A stretch of 64,000 nucleotides of DNA, taken from positions 11,013,561 through 11,077,560 of the forward strand of contig NC_088775.1 of NCBI RefSeq assembly GCF_954871325.1, written 5' to 3'. Positions 13,141-24,392 of this stretch are shown piece by piece (within the stretch, counting starts at the first letter, position 1; every line of letters begins with the position of its first letter). This DNA comes from Gordionus sp. m RMFG-2023 (lineage: Eukaryota > Nematomorpha > Gordioida > Chordodea > Parachordodidae). A program made the position numbers and the translations under genes. The notes beneath the pieces are model-generated. The model worked only from the letters and a program-made list of their open reading frames with translations, had not been told where the DNA came from and searched no databases.

Positions 13141-13357
13141 TAGTTTCCATATGAATCTGTGCATTGTAGCTCAATCAGTTTTGAGAACCATAAAATCAGT
13201 GGGGGTTATGTTTATATTATTTTTTAAATAAATATGATAAATATAAAATCGTTTTTTTTATTACGAATATGAATATATTTTTTAATACCACCTATATCTA
13301 TAAAAAAAATTCCATAAACCTTTAATTTCTTATTTTTTCTTTGTGCTGTATTTTTCT

Positions 13358-13530
13358 TTTAAAAGATTTCATCCACCCGAGATGATTCCTTTTCGACTTT
13401 CTCTTATGGATCTGCATCCATTCCGATATCGACAGTCCATTAATATATTATCATATAAAAATCCATTTAGGAATTCTAAAAAATTTTCATTAGGAATACC
13501 TATATTGTTGAAGTTAAATTTTTGGCAGGT
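13358..13530 (-). other. Possible coding fragment, unidentified
   Basis: The minus strand reads CQKFNFNNIGIPNENFLEF, LNGFLYDNILMDCRYRNG, then RSIRESRKGIISGG before a stop. The plus strand of the same bases is also open. No family recognised; listed only because the composition is less biased than nearby noise. Confidence 0.2.
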
Positions 13531-14678
13531 AGATTTATTTTATTCTCGCCAAATCGAGCATTTAGTTTCTTAGACCAATTTCTTTTTGAATACGTATATA
13601 TCGCAAAAAATTTCTAAAATAAAAAATAATTTTATTCAAATTTTTTAAGTTCATTTTACCCTCCTTTTCAAAGCAATCCATTAGAAGGGACTGCATGATG
13701 CTTTCTAGAGAAATTATAAATTTGTTTATTAATATTACTTATTTGGGATTTTTTTAAAGTACATAATTTTAAATAAAAGTGGAATTTCTGAATCTAGCAA
13801 CATCTGTAAATATTTACCTGCATACAACATCTAAGGGTAGAACCAATTTGCCTCCAATTTTTTGAAAGGGTAAAGAAATAGGCATCCAAAGGGGGTAGGG
13901 TAAAGTAAAAAATGAACACTATTTGTAGATTTAAAATTAAAATAACTGATAAAAAAAAATTTTTACAAAGATTTTTTCTCATTCATTTAAAGATAACATT
14001 TTAGTACTGTTTAAAGTTGCACACGCTCGTGGCTAATGCATAGAATAATGCTAGTAACCACTAGTTGATTATCACACTCCTGGCCTAAATAAATATGAGG
14101 CCTGAAAGAGTTTAACTGGAATTGTTTCGAGGTTATAAATGGTGGCTCATTATAAGATTTTTAAAATTAATATCATATGATGAGCATAATTGTTGGGTAA
14201 ATAACGCGACCGAGGCTCAAAAGATATTAAAGGGGGTAGGGGTAGATTTTGGATGGGGTTTATCTCCAATAAATTTTATCTCGACGCTGTCTACATAATA
14301 TTTTATTATTGTCAGCATGCCATTAATAATTATTTGTTATATATCAGTTAATCAATAAAAAAAATGGTTAATTGGCAAAGGGACATCAAATAACCTGATA
14401 AATAAATATCCCAATTTATTTCTTTCATAGAAAACAGCATCCTACCTGTTTGAAAATTTCAAATTTTATTTAAAAATTTTAAAGATTTTGTTAAAATCGA
14501 ACTAGGACTCTATTTATTACTTGTAATGTTGTTAAGTTAAATCGGCGAAATCCTAACAGTCAAAAAAATTCGCTAAGCCTTAAGGCAGAGTTTATTTTTT
14601 TCACAGCGTCCAGTGGGAACGTAATTTCTCTGTTGCTAGTTTAATATTGAATTTAAAAGGATATTGATTATCTCCATA

Positions 14679-15300
14679 CAGCGTTTACATGAGCGTGGGG
14701 GGAGGGGGTGTAGGTGTAGCTTGCTTTCATTTTTAATGGTGATAGGTATCTAAGTGAGTGAGATAAGGGTAATTGGGTAGTGTTGTTAAATGGCTCATTT
14801 TGAGCCGATTTTTAAAAACGGCTAACTCAATATTTCGTCCAGAAAAATTTTACGCAAGCCTCAAGATTTTGCTCATAGAAGGAACAAAGGTCTAGGCATA
14901 TATTATCGAAATCTCGAGACTTAGGCAATATTTTTCTGGCTAAAATATTGAGTTAGCCGTTTTAAAAAATCGGCTCAAAATGAGCCGTTTAACAACACTA
15001 CAATTGGGGGGTTATCAATTAAATTTTTAAATGAAGTAGGGCAAAATACATTGCTCTAACAATTTATTAAATACTGATTATAGACCTAATTTGCTAAACA
15101 TGGACCAAATCTATATTGCATACAATCATAGTCTATTTTTCATATGAAAATTATTTATGTATAATTTTCTACCATATTTTTATTTAAATATAATTTAAAA
15201 GGGTTAGATATTCTATTCAATCGGCAAACCCATATTCATTGCTAAACCATATATTATAACAAAGTATTCATCAAATTTGGGAAATTAATTTAATTCATAT
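14679..15300. mobile_element. Degenerate copy of the CAGCGTCTACATGA hAT element, interrupted by a MITE
   Basis: The left end CAGCGTTTACATGAGCG matches the end of the intact copy at 39629. The G-rich block after it and the piece from about 15001 to 15300 (GGGGGGTTATCAATTAAATT onward) align with 39650-39960. The element at 14778-15000 has inserted between the two pieces. The right terminus is not found. Confidence 0.65.
14778..15000. mobile_element. hAT-type palindromic MITE (TAGTGTTGTTAAA family)
   Basis: A 223-bp element with long inverted repeats: left TAGTGTTGTTAAATGGCTCA, right (reversed) TAGTGTTGTTAAACGGCTCA, continuing through GAGCCGATTTTTAAAA and ACGGCTAACTCAATATT. Flanks TAATTGGG and CAATTGGG match at 7 of 8, an 8-bp target-site duplication typical of hAT. 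Relatives lie at 16190 and 57247. Confidence 0.8.
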
Positions 15301-15429
15301 TCTAATTTTTAATAGTTTGAAATAGAGTAATGATAAATGAGATATTTTTAAAATATATAAGGAATTACAATTAAAAACTTGTAATTAAAAAAATATTAAT
15401 ATTTCCGCCGATGATGGGCGAAATGTTTT

Positions 15430-16050
15430 TTAGGATAGGTATGGCTGTTTTGGGTTTAGTAATAGATATTGACATTAAATTTTAGTCCATGAGGGAAAAA
15501 AAATTATGAAAATTACTTAAAACTTTGTTTTATGGCTAGTTAAAAGTTTTTGATACTAGGAAGACGTTCTCTAAAACCTTTGGGTTTAGTAATAAATTAG
15601 CATTGCCATTACTCCACGAGAACAAAAATCAAGGATATTTTTTAAAACTTTTTTTAAGCCTGGTTAAAAGTTTTTGATACTAGAAAGATGTTATAAAACC
15701 TTTGGGTCTTGTAATAAATTAACACTGCCATTATATTTTATTCCACGAGGAAAAAAAGAGGAAAAAATTATAATTTTTAAAAAATTATTTATTTTAATTC
15801 TAGTTAAAATTTTTAACACTAAAAAAATATTCTAAAACATTTGGATATAGTAATATGTTGGCACTGCCCTTATATTTTACACCACGAGGAAAAATATATA
15901 TGAATTTTTTTTACAAATTTTTAAGCCTAGTTAAAAGTTTTATACTAAAAGGATGTTCTAAAACCTTTGGATTAGTAAATTGACACTGCCATTATATTTT
16001 ACACCACGAGGAAAAAGAAATTATGAAAATTTTTTAAAACTTTATGTAAA
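15430..16050. repeat. Tandem array of about 130-bp units, about five copies
   Basis: Landmarks CCACGAGGAAAAA (about 15486 degenerate, 15613, 15742, 15883, 16003), AACCTTTGGGTTTAGTAATA and GTTAAAAGTTTTTGATACTA recur with spacing of roughly 120-141 bp. The units have diverged from each other, so the array is not recent. Confidence 0.8.
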
Positions 16051-16189
16051 AATGAATACAAAATAATACTATAATTTAATATTATGATATTTTAAAATTC
16101 TAACTTTAATAAATCAAATGCTAAATTTTTGTTATTTTTTTTATAAGCCATTAAAACTAAATTTTGTTAACGTCAATCTTTCATCGATT

Positions 16190-16391
16190 TAGTGTTGTTA
16201 AAAAGCCCGATTCGGGTGGATTCAAAAAACGGCCCGATTAAAACTATAGCCAAAATATCATTATGCAAGCCTAAAGATTTTGCACATAACAGACAGAAAT
16301 AATTGGACAATCGATGTTTACATATTATTATAGCTAAAATCTTAATCGGGCTCTTTTAAATCGATCCAAATCCGGCTTTTTAAAAGCACTA
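16190..16391. mobile_element. hAT-type MITE, TAGTGTTGTTAAA family
   Basis: Left end TAGTGTTGTTAAAAAGCCCG, right end reversed TAGTGCTTTTAAAAAGCCGG. Subterminal CCCGATTAAAA and CCCGATTAAGA are opposed. It shares the internal block ATGCAAGCCT..AAGATTTTGC with the 14778 copy. I could not find a matching flanking octamer. Confidence 0.65.
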
Positions 16392-17451
16392 GATATTGGT
16401 ATTGTTAATAAAAAGATCGATTTAAGTCAATTTTTAAAAACGATCCGATTATAATTTGGCCAAACCGATAGTGGTTTAAGCAACAGTAATTTCTCTTCCA
16501 TTAAATTCTTATTTTTTTTTATATAAAATATAAAAAATTAGGGGTGGTCAAAATTCCCCCCCTCCCCAAAATAGGTCTAGAATGTGGCCTTATTAGAAAT
16601 GAGTGGTTTAACATTTAAAACATATATGGGATTGGTAGTTGATAAGAAATGATCAGGCAAGTTGAGCAAGGATTCTATTTGTAAATTCAAGTCATTAGGA
16701 TAAATAAAAAAATTTTAAAAATTTATCTAACATTAATATAAATCTTAAAATGTCCTCTAATTTATATGCTAAAAATATATAATAATATGTAACTACTAAA
16801 TTTTTTATATCAAATTTGGAAAAATTTGCAACACAATATTATAATTAATATATGATTTAAGCAAATTTTTATTTATGACCTCTTCCCCTCCCCCCTTTCT
16901 TTTTAGAAATAATAATAACTATTTTTTTACAAAAGATCATTTTAAAATTATTCGTTTATCGTAAGTAGACTTTTTTATATTTTAAAAGTAAAAATTTGCA
17001 AATGCAAAATATATAAACCACATTACCAATATCTACTATTTTCATAAATAAAAAATACAAATTTAGATGTATAAATAGTGTAACAAATAATGGAAAAATG
17101 ACAAATTATATAAAATATTCTTCAAACGTTAACATCCCGTGAATTCACACATAGGCATTGTTTCATCGTTGTCGCTGATATATTGCTTTTCTTAGTAATA
17201 ATGGCTAAAAAAATACATTCGCTGGCTACAGAGGTAGTTTGTTGAAACAAGTAATCTTTGCTTTCGTCTAGAGCTTTTGAAGCTATTCATAAAAAATGAA
17301 TAATTTAAATTTCTATACATTATTTTATAATTATTAAGTAAATATCGAATTCAAATCAATAGGTTCGCTATAATATCTATTAAATAAATGCAAATATCTG
17401 AGATAGTAAATTTTGAGGTAAATAAATCTTACCTTACAGAAGATCATACTA
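16392..17451. other. AT-rich stretch, no recognised gene
   Basis: Nothing coding recognised. From about 17290 the sequence is homologous to 25020-25200 in the same orientation and to 18540-18680 in the opposite one, so it belongs to the repeat cluster to the right. Confidence 0.4.
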
Positions 17452-17715
17452 GTGTTTCGTATTCGGCAAATTTTAGCCGAGTTTTTAGGTGAAAAAATTA
17501 CGACTAGAACTAATTAATGTAATATTAGATATCGGATAAGGAATTCGGCTAATCGTCCTCAGCGTTTTGTAAATTAAATATAATAATTTTAATAAATAAA
17601 AGGCTACGCTTAGCCTTGTGTAATGCTGACGGATGATTAGCCGAAATCCTTATCCGATGAATAATTTGTTTAGCCGATTTTTAGACTAAGCCTAATTAGC
17701 AATAGTCGATTATGC
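17452..17715. mobile_element. Palindromic MITE (TAGTGTTTCGTA family)
   Basis: Left end TAGTGTTTCGTATTCGGC, with opposed GGATAAGGAATTCGGCTAAT and GATTAGCCGAAATCCTTATC arms around an AT-rich centre. The right arm ends near GATTATGCAACAC. Homologous palindromes occur at about 18245-18516 (reversed) and 25200-25475. Confidence 0.6.
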
Positions 17716-17879
17716 AACACAAGAACAGATCACATATAATTTGAAAGTAAAAATTTAAATCATGGGAATATCCTTTTAAAAGTAATGAAAAACAAAATTT
17801 AAGTTAAGTTGCCAACAGAATCACTTCGTTAGATTTTAAAAATTAGAAAATAACTAGATCATTAAGGAATGTAATTTAC

Positions 17880-20160
17880 TCTATTTTTTCCCCCAAATCT
17901 GCACACACCTGTCCATCTTTTATCCGGCCTTTGGCGGCCCTTATATGGCTTATTCCCATTATACATCGTTTTTATTATTTCTTATATTTTTGGACCACGT
18001 TTTTAATAAAAAAATTACATAATAATCACGTATTTTATGAGTTGCACAGTTAAAATAATTGATTTCATATTTAAAATGATTACATATTACATATAGCAAT
18101 ATAAAATATAAATAATACAAATCATATTGCACCGATAATAAGATTAGATTGTATAAAATCAAGCATATTGAAATATACCCAAATAGTATTTAAAAGGATG
18201 ATTTAAATTTATATTTTCAAAATTTCCAAGTGTTTTATAGTGGTCTGATATTGTGTTGCATAATTGGCTAATCCTAATTAAACTTAGGCTAAAAATCGGC
18301 TAAGGAGTTCAGCTAACCATCTGTCAGAAAAACACAAGACTAAGCGTAGTTTTATATTATTTCTTTATATTTATTAAAATTATTTTATTTATATTACATA
18401 ACGCTTAGGACGTTTGAACTCCTTATCCAATGTCTAATTTCAGTAATTAGTTTTAGCATTTTTAAGCTAAAAACTAGGCTAAGTTAATTTGAGGTCGGCT
18501 ATTGCCGATTACGAAACACTAATCTAATCTTCTGTAAGATAAGATTTGTTTATCTCAAAATTTACTATCTCAAATATTTGTATTTATTAAATGGATATTA
18601 TAGCAAATCTGTTGAATTTTTAAATAACAATTGAATTCGATATTTACATAATTAGAAATTAATGTATAGAAATTTAAATTATTCTTCTTTTTTTATTGGT
18701 ACCCTCAAAAATCCAAATTTTCCCTTAGCCTCGTTGGCAAAATGACACTTGATCTAATGGCCAGTCGACCTCTGCATATAAACTAAATAAGGCTATGAAT
18801 TTTTGTAACGAACGATGATTATAATTAAATATATTTTTTACCTTGTTTGTACCTTCTTTTTTTATTTTTACAATTTCAAAAATCTTAATATTTTATTATG
18901 TCATAATTAACATGCATTTCAAAAGGGCTGTTAATTTTCTAAATTTTTTATTTTTAAAATGCACGGAAATATCAAATATTATATAACTAATAATATAATA
19001 CAAAAAAATAGATGATTTATTTGAGAAAAATAATGATGAAGTTCTAAATTTATTTATATTTTTAGCCAATTTGCGAAAACATATAATATTATACCCACAT
19101 TCCTTATCCACAGAATGTGATAAAATACCACATACATTTTATGGTTCTAGGAAAAATTATCTGCTGATGAAAATCTTTATATTAAATTAGTACTATGATA
19201 TTTAATAAAAAATAATATTGCGTTTCATATCATAGAAAGTCAATCTTTTAAAGACATATTTAGATATTTGAATAAGAATATGAAAATGAAAATATGGTGC
19301 AGGAAAACTGCCACCAAGCATCTAAGACACAATATATAATTATGCCCAAAACAACATAATAAAAATTTTGGATCAAGAAAATTGTCAGTTGTCATTAACT
19401 ACAGATATCTGGTTGGGGCTAAATTCGTTATCTTATTGTGCACTAACCGTCCACTTTATAAATAGTGATTGGAAGATGAAAATTTTTTTACTTGATGTAA
19501 TAGAGTTCCCGCATCCTCACGCCGGAGTAGATATATTTGATTTAATAATATCAACTCTTGAGGAATTCCAAATCGAAAAAAAAGTATTATCTATAACCCA
19601 TGTATGCAGCAAACGTAATAGTAGCTGCCGATTTGTTGGTTGATTATTTCAAAATAATAGTAACATCAATTTTAATAATAACAGATGCTTTGCTAAAAAT
19701 AAATTAAATGTTCTGTAGGAAGTATGGCCTGAAGGATGTTCCATTGACAGTTGTCATTAACTACAGATATATGTTCAGGCTAAATTCGTTATCTTATTTT
19801 GCCATAATTGTCCATTTTATAAATTGTGATTGGAAGATGAAAATTTTTTTACTTGATATAATAGAGTTCCCGAATTCTCACGCCGGAGTAGATATATTTT
19901 GTTTAAAACTCTTGAGGAATTCCAAATCGGAAAAAAGTATTATCTATAACCCATGATATTGCTAATGCAGCAAACGTAATTCTAGCTGCCTATTTGTTTG
20001 TTGGTTATTTCAATAATAATGTTAACGTCAATTGCATGTCTAGGCATCTTGCAAAAAAACATATTATAATTAGCAACATTTATAAAAGTCCAAAATTTAT
20101 GCAAAATGAAGTTAAGTGGAGGTTTTAGGATTTTACTAGATATTGCTACTAGATGGAAGA
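17880..20160 (+). repeat. Left arm of a large inverted repeat (pairs with 23880-25790)
   Basis: Going right, this arm runs through CTTTTATCCGGCCTTTGGCG, a palindromic MITE, the CTCGTTGGCAAAATG block and hAT transposase sequence. The same landmarks appear in reverse order on the other strand between 25790 and 23880. The left arm also contains an extra duplicated transposase segment (19690-19960 repeats 19400-19640). Confidence 0.75.
18245..18516. mobile_element. Palindromic MITE, reversed copy of the TAGTGTTTCGTA family
   Basis: The right end GCCGATTACGAAACACTA is the reverse complement of the 17452 left end, and the left end TGTGTTGCATAATTGGCTAA mirrors it. It sits inside the left inverted-repeat arm. 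Confidence 0.6.
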
Positions 20161-20366
20161 GTATGTATTTAATAATAAATACTGTTAATAAAGTAATATT
20201 TCATTATTTGATTTGTTTTATAATCATATTTTAATTAGAATATTGACGCCATCATTAATATAAGTAAGAGATGTTTACCCAATAAAGATAATTTTAGCCA
20301 AGAGGAAGCAAAGTTATTGAATGAGCTGGATACATTTTTATATCCATTCTATAAAATAACGAGTGA
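19362..20366 (+). pseudogene. hAT transposase, decayed, interrupted by LINE
   Basis: The reading frame at 19368-19643 gives LSLTTDIWLGLNSLSYCALT, VHFINSDWKMKIFLLDVIEF and EEFQIEKKVLSIT, the RNase-H-like core of hAT (ZBED-type) transposases. A second diverged copy of the same segment follows at 19708-19956. Further on come LLDIATRWKSM (about 20135-20167; the hAT D-x-x-TRW motif) and QEEAKLLNELDTFLYPFYKI (20299-20358). The last exon is cut at 20366 by the LINE and resumes at 23818 with EISPCQHL. Multiple frame changes and stops; not functional. Confidence 0.85.
20351..20366. repeat. 5' target-site duplication of LINE
   Basis: The 16-mer ATAAAATAACGAGTGA here is repeated exactly at 23802-23817, bracketing the LINE. 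Confidence 0.9.
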
Positions 20367-20726
20367 CTCTCCCAAAATCCTACCTTCAGCCTTATCGTGG
20401 CGGGGGAGTGGCAACGTCTTTTGGCGGCAAATGGAGGTCTAAAAGGTTCCCTGTGATCTGGGTCTAGAATAGGATCACCGTCTCCTCGACGGGGTGTAAA
20501 AACCACTTAAAGAGGTTGATGTCAGGAAGGGCATCCGATTGTAAAAACCATGCTACAAAAATTTCCCTATGGTTACATTAAAGCATGGGCGGGGTACAGC
20601 CCAAAGTACCCCGTGGGTCTCCTCATCCGCCTACGACAAAAAGAAGGATGGGAAACCTGGTGGAACCACTATTCATGAAAATGAAACCTATGACGGCCAT
20701 AAACGACCTAATAAAAAGTGGAGAAA

Positions 20727-22286
20727 CCAGTTTACGGGTGATCGAGTTAGGGTCGCGACATGGAATGTTGGGAGTATGACGGGAAGAGCGGGAGAAGTCG
20801 TCGATGTATTGCACAGAAGACATATAGAGTGTGCTGCATACAGGAGACTAGATGGAAAGGAAATGGGACCAGAATGATTGGCAAGACTAGCGAAAAGTAT
20901 AAATTCTTTTGGCAAGGAGGTAATGATGGTAAGGCTGGAGTTGGGGTATTGGTTGCGGAGAAATACTTAGACAAAGTAGTCGAAGTGAGAAGGCTAGACA
21001 ACCAGATAATAGTTATCAAGATGATTATTGGTAGAAAGCTATATAATATGATCTCGGCATATGTTCCTCAGGTTGGAAGAAGTGAAGAAGAGAAAGATGT
21101 ATTTTGGGACAGTCTATTGGGGGTGACATCGAGACTGGCAAATGAAGAGGGGATTATCCTGGCTGGCGATCTGAATGGACATGTGGGAGCGAGTAGTGAG
21201 GGTTATGAAGGAGTACATGGAGGGTTCAGTTACGGCATAAGAAATTTGGAAGGAGAGAGGATTTTAGAATTTAGTGATGCTATGGATATGATTGTTTGTA
21301 ATACAATGTTTAAGAAAGAATCAGAGAAGCTGGTGACTTATAAGTCGGGTAGTACCAAAAGTGTTGTGGATTACTTGTTATTAAGGAGATGTGATCGATG
21401 TATAATAAAAAATGTGAAAGTGATACCGGGAGAGGAATGTATAAATCAGCATCGACTAGTTGTAGGAGATCTCACTCTTAAAGGTGCCAGGGTCACTAAA
21501 AGAAAGTTTGTCCCAAGGCTGAAGGTTTGGAAATTGAAGGAGGAGAATGCTAGACGTCAATTCAATATGGCATTAGCGATTAGGGAGGCGGAGGTGGCAC
21601 AAGCATCTGGGGTGAATGACAAGTGGGAAGCCATGAAGAAAGCTTGGGTAATGACAACTGAGGAGGTATGTGGATGGACAAAAGGGCCGCCTAGACATAA
21701 GGAGACTTGGTGGTGGAGCCCAGAGGTAGCGAAAGCCGTGGATGAGAAACGGAGGTGTTTCAAAGTATGGTATAATAGCAAAGAAAATAGTGATAATGAT
21801 ATTTACAAGATGGCTAAAAGAAATGATAAGAAATTAATAGCGAAGGCTCAAGAAGAAAAAAGACACGAGTTTGCTAAAGAAATGAAATGCGCTGATGGAA
21901 TTGGAAATATGGTTAGAATGGCAAAACAGATGTCAAAAAAGAGGCAGGATGTGATAGGTGTAAAGTGTTTGAAAAATATGGAAGGAAATATGACGATTGA
22001 TAGTAGTGGTATTAAGAACACCTGGAAGATTTACATGAAAGGACTTTTGAATGAAGAAAATGAATGGAATAATAATATTAGTTGTGCAAAGGTAGAAGGT
22101 CCAGGGTGTAAATTTGGCAAGGACGAGATAAGGAGAGCAGTGAAAAAGATGAAGAAAGGGAAGGCATCGGGTTTAACGATGGTGGTATCAGAGATGTTTA
22201 AAGGTTCTGATGATTTAGGGATTGAATGGTTAATGAATTTAGCAAATCAGATTGTCACAGAAGGTACTATTCCCGAGGACTGGTGA
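20727..22286 (+). pseudogene. LINE endonuclease and linker region
   Basis: RVRVATWNVGSMTGRAGEVV opens the APE-type endonuclease (20736 region). Later motifs are CCIQETRWKG, ILAGDLNGHVG (catalytic D and N), TKSVVDYLL and QHRLVV (catalytic H). The opening motif and the CIQETRWKG motif lie in different frames, so there is one frameshift near 20820-20845. The second frame, from 20760, then runs open to an in-frame TGA at 22284-22286 after IPEDW, where related elements continue directly into the RT motif R-x-I-x-P-V-Y-K-G. Proteins of this kind are often annotated as craniofacial development protein 2-like. Confidence 0.9.
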
Positions 22287-23771
22287 AGAAGTATAATTAT
22301 CCCAGTATACAAGGGGAAAGGTGATCCTTTAGATTGTGGGTCTTACAGAGCTATTAAACTCTTGGAACATGCAATGAAAGTATTTGAGAGAGTGTTAGAA
22401 AAGCGGATAAGGGAACAAATCAAAATTGATGAAATGCAGTTTGGTTTTACATCGGGAAAAGGCACGACAGATGCAATTTTTGTGGTGAGACAAATTCAGG
22501 AGAAGTATCTTGCGAAGGAAAAGAAACTCTATTATGCGTTTGTTGATTTGGAGAAAGCATTTGATAGGGTGCCGCGTGAGATTACAAGATGGGCCTTGAG
22601 AAAATCCGGTGTGGAGGAATGGTTAGTTACCGCAGTGATGGCAATGTATGTTGGAGCACAAACAGCAGTACGGACGGATCATGGTGATAGTGACAGCTTT
22701 GAGGTGAAGGTAGGACTTCATCAAGGATCCGTGCTGAGTCCATTATTATTTATCTTAGTAATGGATGTGGTGGCTAGAGAAATGCGTGAAGGACTTCCCT
22801 GGGAGATATTATATGCAGATGACCTTGTATTAATGGCAAACAGTGAGGGAGAATTGAGGGATAAAGTTAGTAAATGGAAGATGACTATGGAAGCAAAGGG
22901 CCTGAAAATGAATGCATCAAAAACAAAGGTGATGATTGGTGGGGAAAATCTAAAGATAGAAGAATCAGGTAAGTGGCCTTGTGGTGTATGTGGGAAAGGA
23001 GTTGCTAGAAATTCTATCCAATGCACCAGATGCCAGAAATGGGTACATAAAAGATGTAGTGGGAAAAAAGGCAGTTTGATGTTAGAAAGAATGACCTTTA
23101 TTTGTAAAACATGCATGAAAGGGATACATAATAATGATAACCTAAAAAATGGTGGTCTGGATATTGGCAATGGGTTAACCCTAGAAAAAGTGGATAAGTT
23201 TTGTTATTTAGGTGATATGCTAAACGCAGATGGTGGTGTAGATTCTGCTGTTGTTGCAAGGATCAGACAAGCTTGGAAGAAGTTCAGAGAGATGTCATCT
23301 ATTCTTACAAATAAAAAAGTTTCTCTGAAGTTAAAGGGGAAAGTTTACGTAAGCTGCGTGAGGAGTTGTTTAGTTTATGGCGGTGAAACATTGGCAATGA
23401 AAGCAATTCACGAAGCCAAATTAGAAAGAACAGAGATGAGGATGGTTAGATGGATGTGTGGGGTATCTCTGAGAGAGAGAAAAACTAGCAAGGAATTGCG
23501 AGCAAGATTAGGTATAGAAATGATTGGTATGGTAATGCGACGAAATAGACTAAGATGGTTTGGGCATGTGGAACGTATGACAAGAGATGACTGGGTAAAG
23601 AGATGCACAATGATGGAAGTAGGAGGATCAAGACCTAGAGGAAGACCCAAGATGACGTGGACAAATGTGATAGCGGCGGATATGAGAAGCTTGAATCTTA
23701 CAAGTATTGATGCTCAGGACCGTCAAAAATGGAAAAGAAAAATCAGAGGGAAAACTGGCCTACCCGGGTAA
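22287..23771 (+). pseudogene. LINE reverse transcriptase with embedded PHD-like zinc finger
   Basis: Same frame as the endonuclease, directly after the TGA. RT motifs: SIIIPVYKGKGD, QFGFTSGKGTTDAIF, YYAFVDLEKAFDRVPR (catalytic D), GLHQGSVLSPLLFILVMD and ILYADDLVLMA (YADD catalytic box). A cysteine/histidine cluster follows, CGVCGKGVARNSIQCTRC, then WVHKRC and FICKTC, with the C4HC3 spacing of a PHD finger. The C-terminal stretch RRNRLRWFGHVERM is characteristic of this LINE group. Ends TGLPG before TAA at 23769-23771. Confidence 0.93.
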
Positions 23772-23801
23772 ACCTGGAAATCGCCATAAAACGAAGAAGA
23801 A

Positions 23802-23817
23802 ATAAAATAACGAGTGA
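23802..23817. repeat. 3' target-site duplication of LINE
   Basis: Exact second copy of the 16-mer found at 20351-20366. Confidence 0.9.
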
Positions 23818-24119
23818 AATAAGTCCGTGTCAACATCTACAATTAGGATGTCAGCGTTGTATCTGGATTATATTGCGAATTCTAGTAACAATATATAGTG
23901 GAATCCTACAACCTCCACTTAAATTCATATATTCTTGCATAAATTCTGGATTTTTATGTATTTTGCTTTTAAAATATGTTTTTTGCAAGACATGCTTGCT
24001 ATCTTAGTTCACTTGAACGATAATATTAATGATGTAAGCTAAGTATCTGTTATTATTAGAATTGATGTTAGACCATTATTTTTGAAATAATCAACCAACA
24101 AATCGGCAGCTACTATTAC

Positions 24120-24392
24120 GTTTGCTGCATACATGGGTTATAGATAATACTTTTTTTCGATTTGGAATTCCTCAAGAGTTGATATTATTAAATCAAATAT
24201 ATCTACTCTGGCGTAAGGATGCGAAAACTCTATTACATCAAGTAAAAAAAATTTCATCTTCCAATCACTATTTATAAAGTGGACGGTTAGTGCACAATAA
24301 AATAACGAATTTAGCCCTGACCAGATATCTGTATTAATGACAACTGACAATTTTCTTGATCCAAAATTTTTATTATGTTGTTTTTGGCACAA
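24120..24392 (-). pseudogene. hAT transposase fragment in right arm
   Basis: Minus strand reads KLSVVINTDIWSGLNSLFYC, ALTVHFINSDWKMKFFLLDV and DLIISTLEEFQIEKK, the same segment as 19368-19643 with scattered substitutions. It is truncated relative to a full hAT transposase. Confidence 0.85.

Larger units (their letters stand above)
20367..23801 (+). mobile_element. RTE-like non-LTR retrotransposon (LINE), nearly full length
   Basis: A 3,435-bp insertion between perfect 16-bp target-site duplications. It is markedly GC-richer than its host DNA and encodes one long protein: an APE-type endonuclease, then reverse transcriptase, then a C-terminal region with a PHD-like zinc finger. The 3' end is a short GAAGAAGAAA tail, as in RTE-group elements that end in simple repeats instead of poly(A). 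About 390 bp of 5' leader precede the first endonuclease motif. Two lesions, described under the two coding entries, make this copy inactive. Confidence 0.93.

Noticed and set aside
13343-13573. 76-codon plus-strand ORF (FKRFHPPEMIPFRLSLMDLH)
   Set aside because: The opposite strand is equally open and neither matches a family; not enough to call a gene.
20294-21019. Overlapping ORFs on both strands at the LINE 5' part
   Set aside because: Shadows of the LINE endonuclease; the GC-richer sequence keeps antisense frames open by chance.
22721-23170. 149-codon antisense ORF inside the LINE
   Set aside because: Antisense of the RT and zinc-finger coding region; no similarity of its own.
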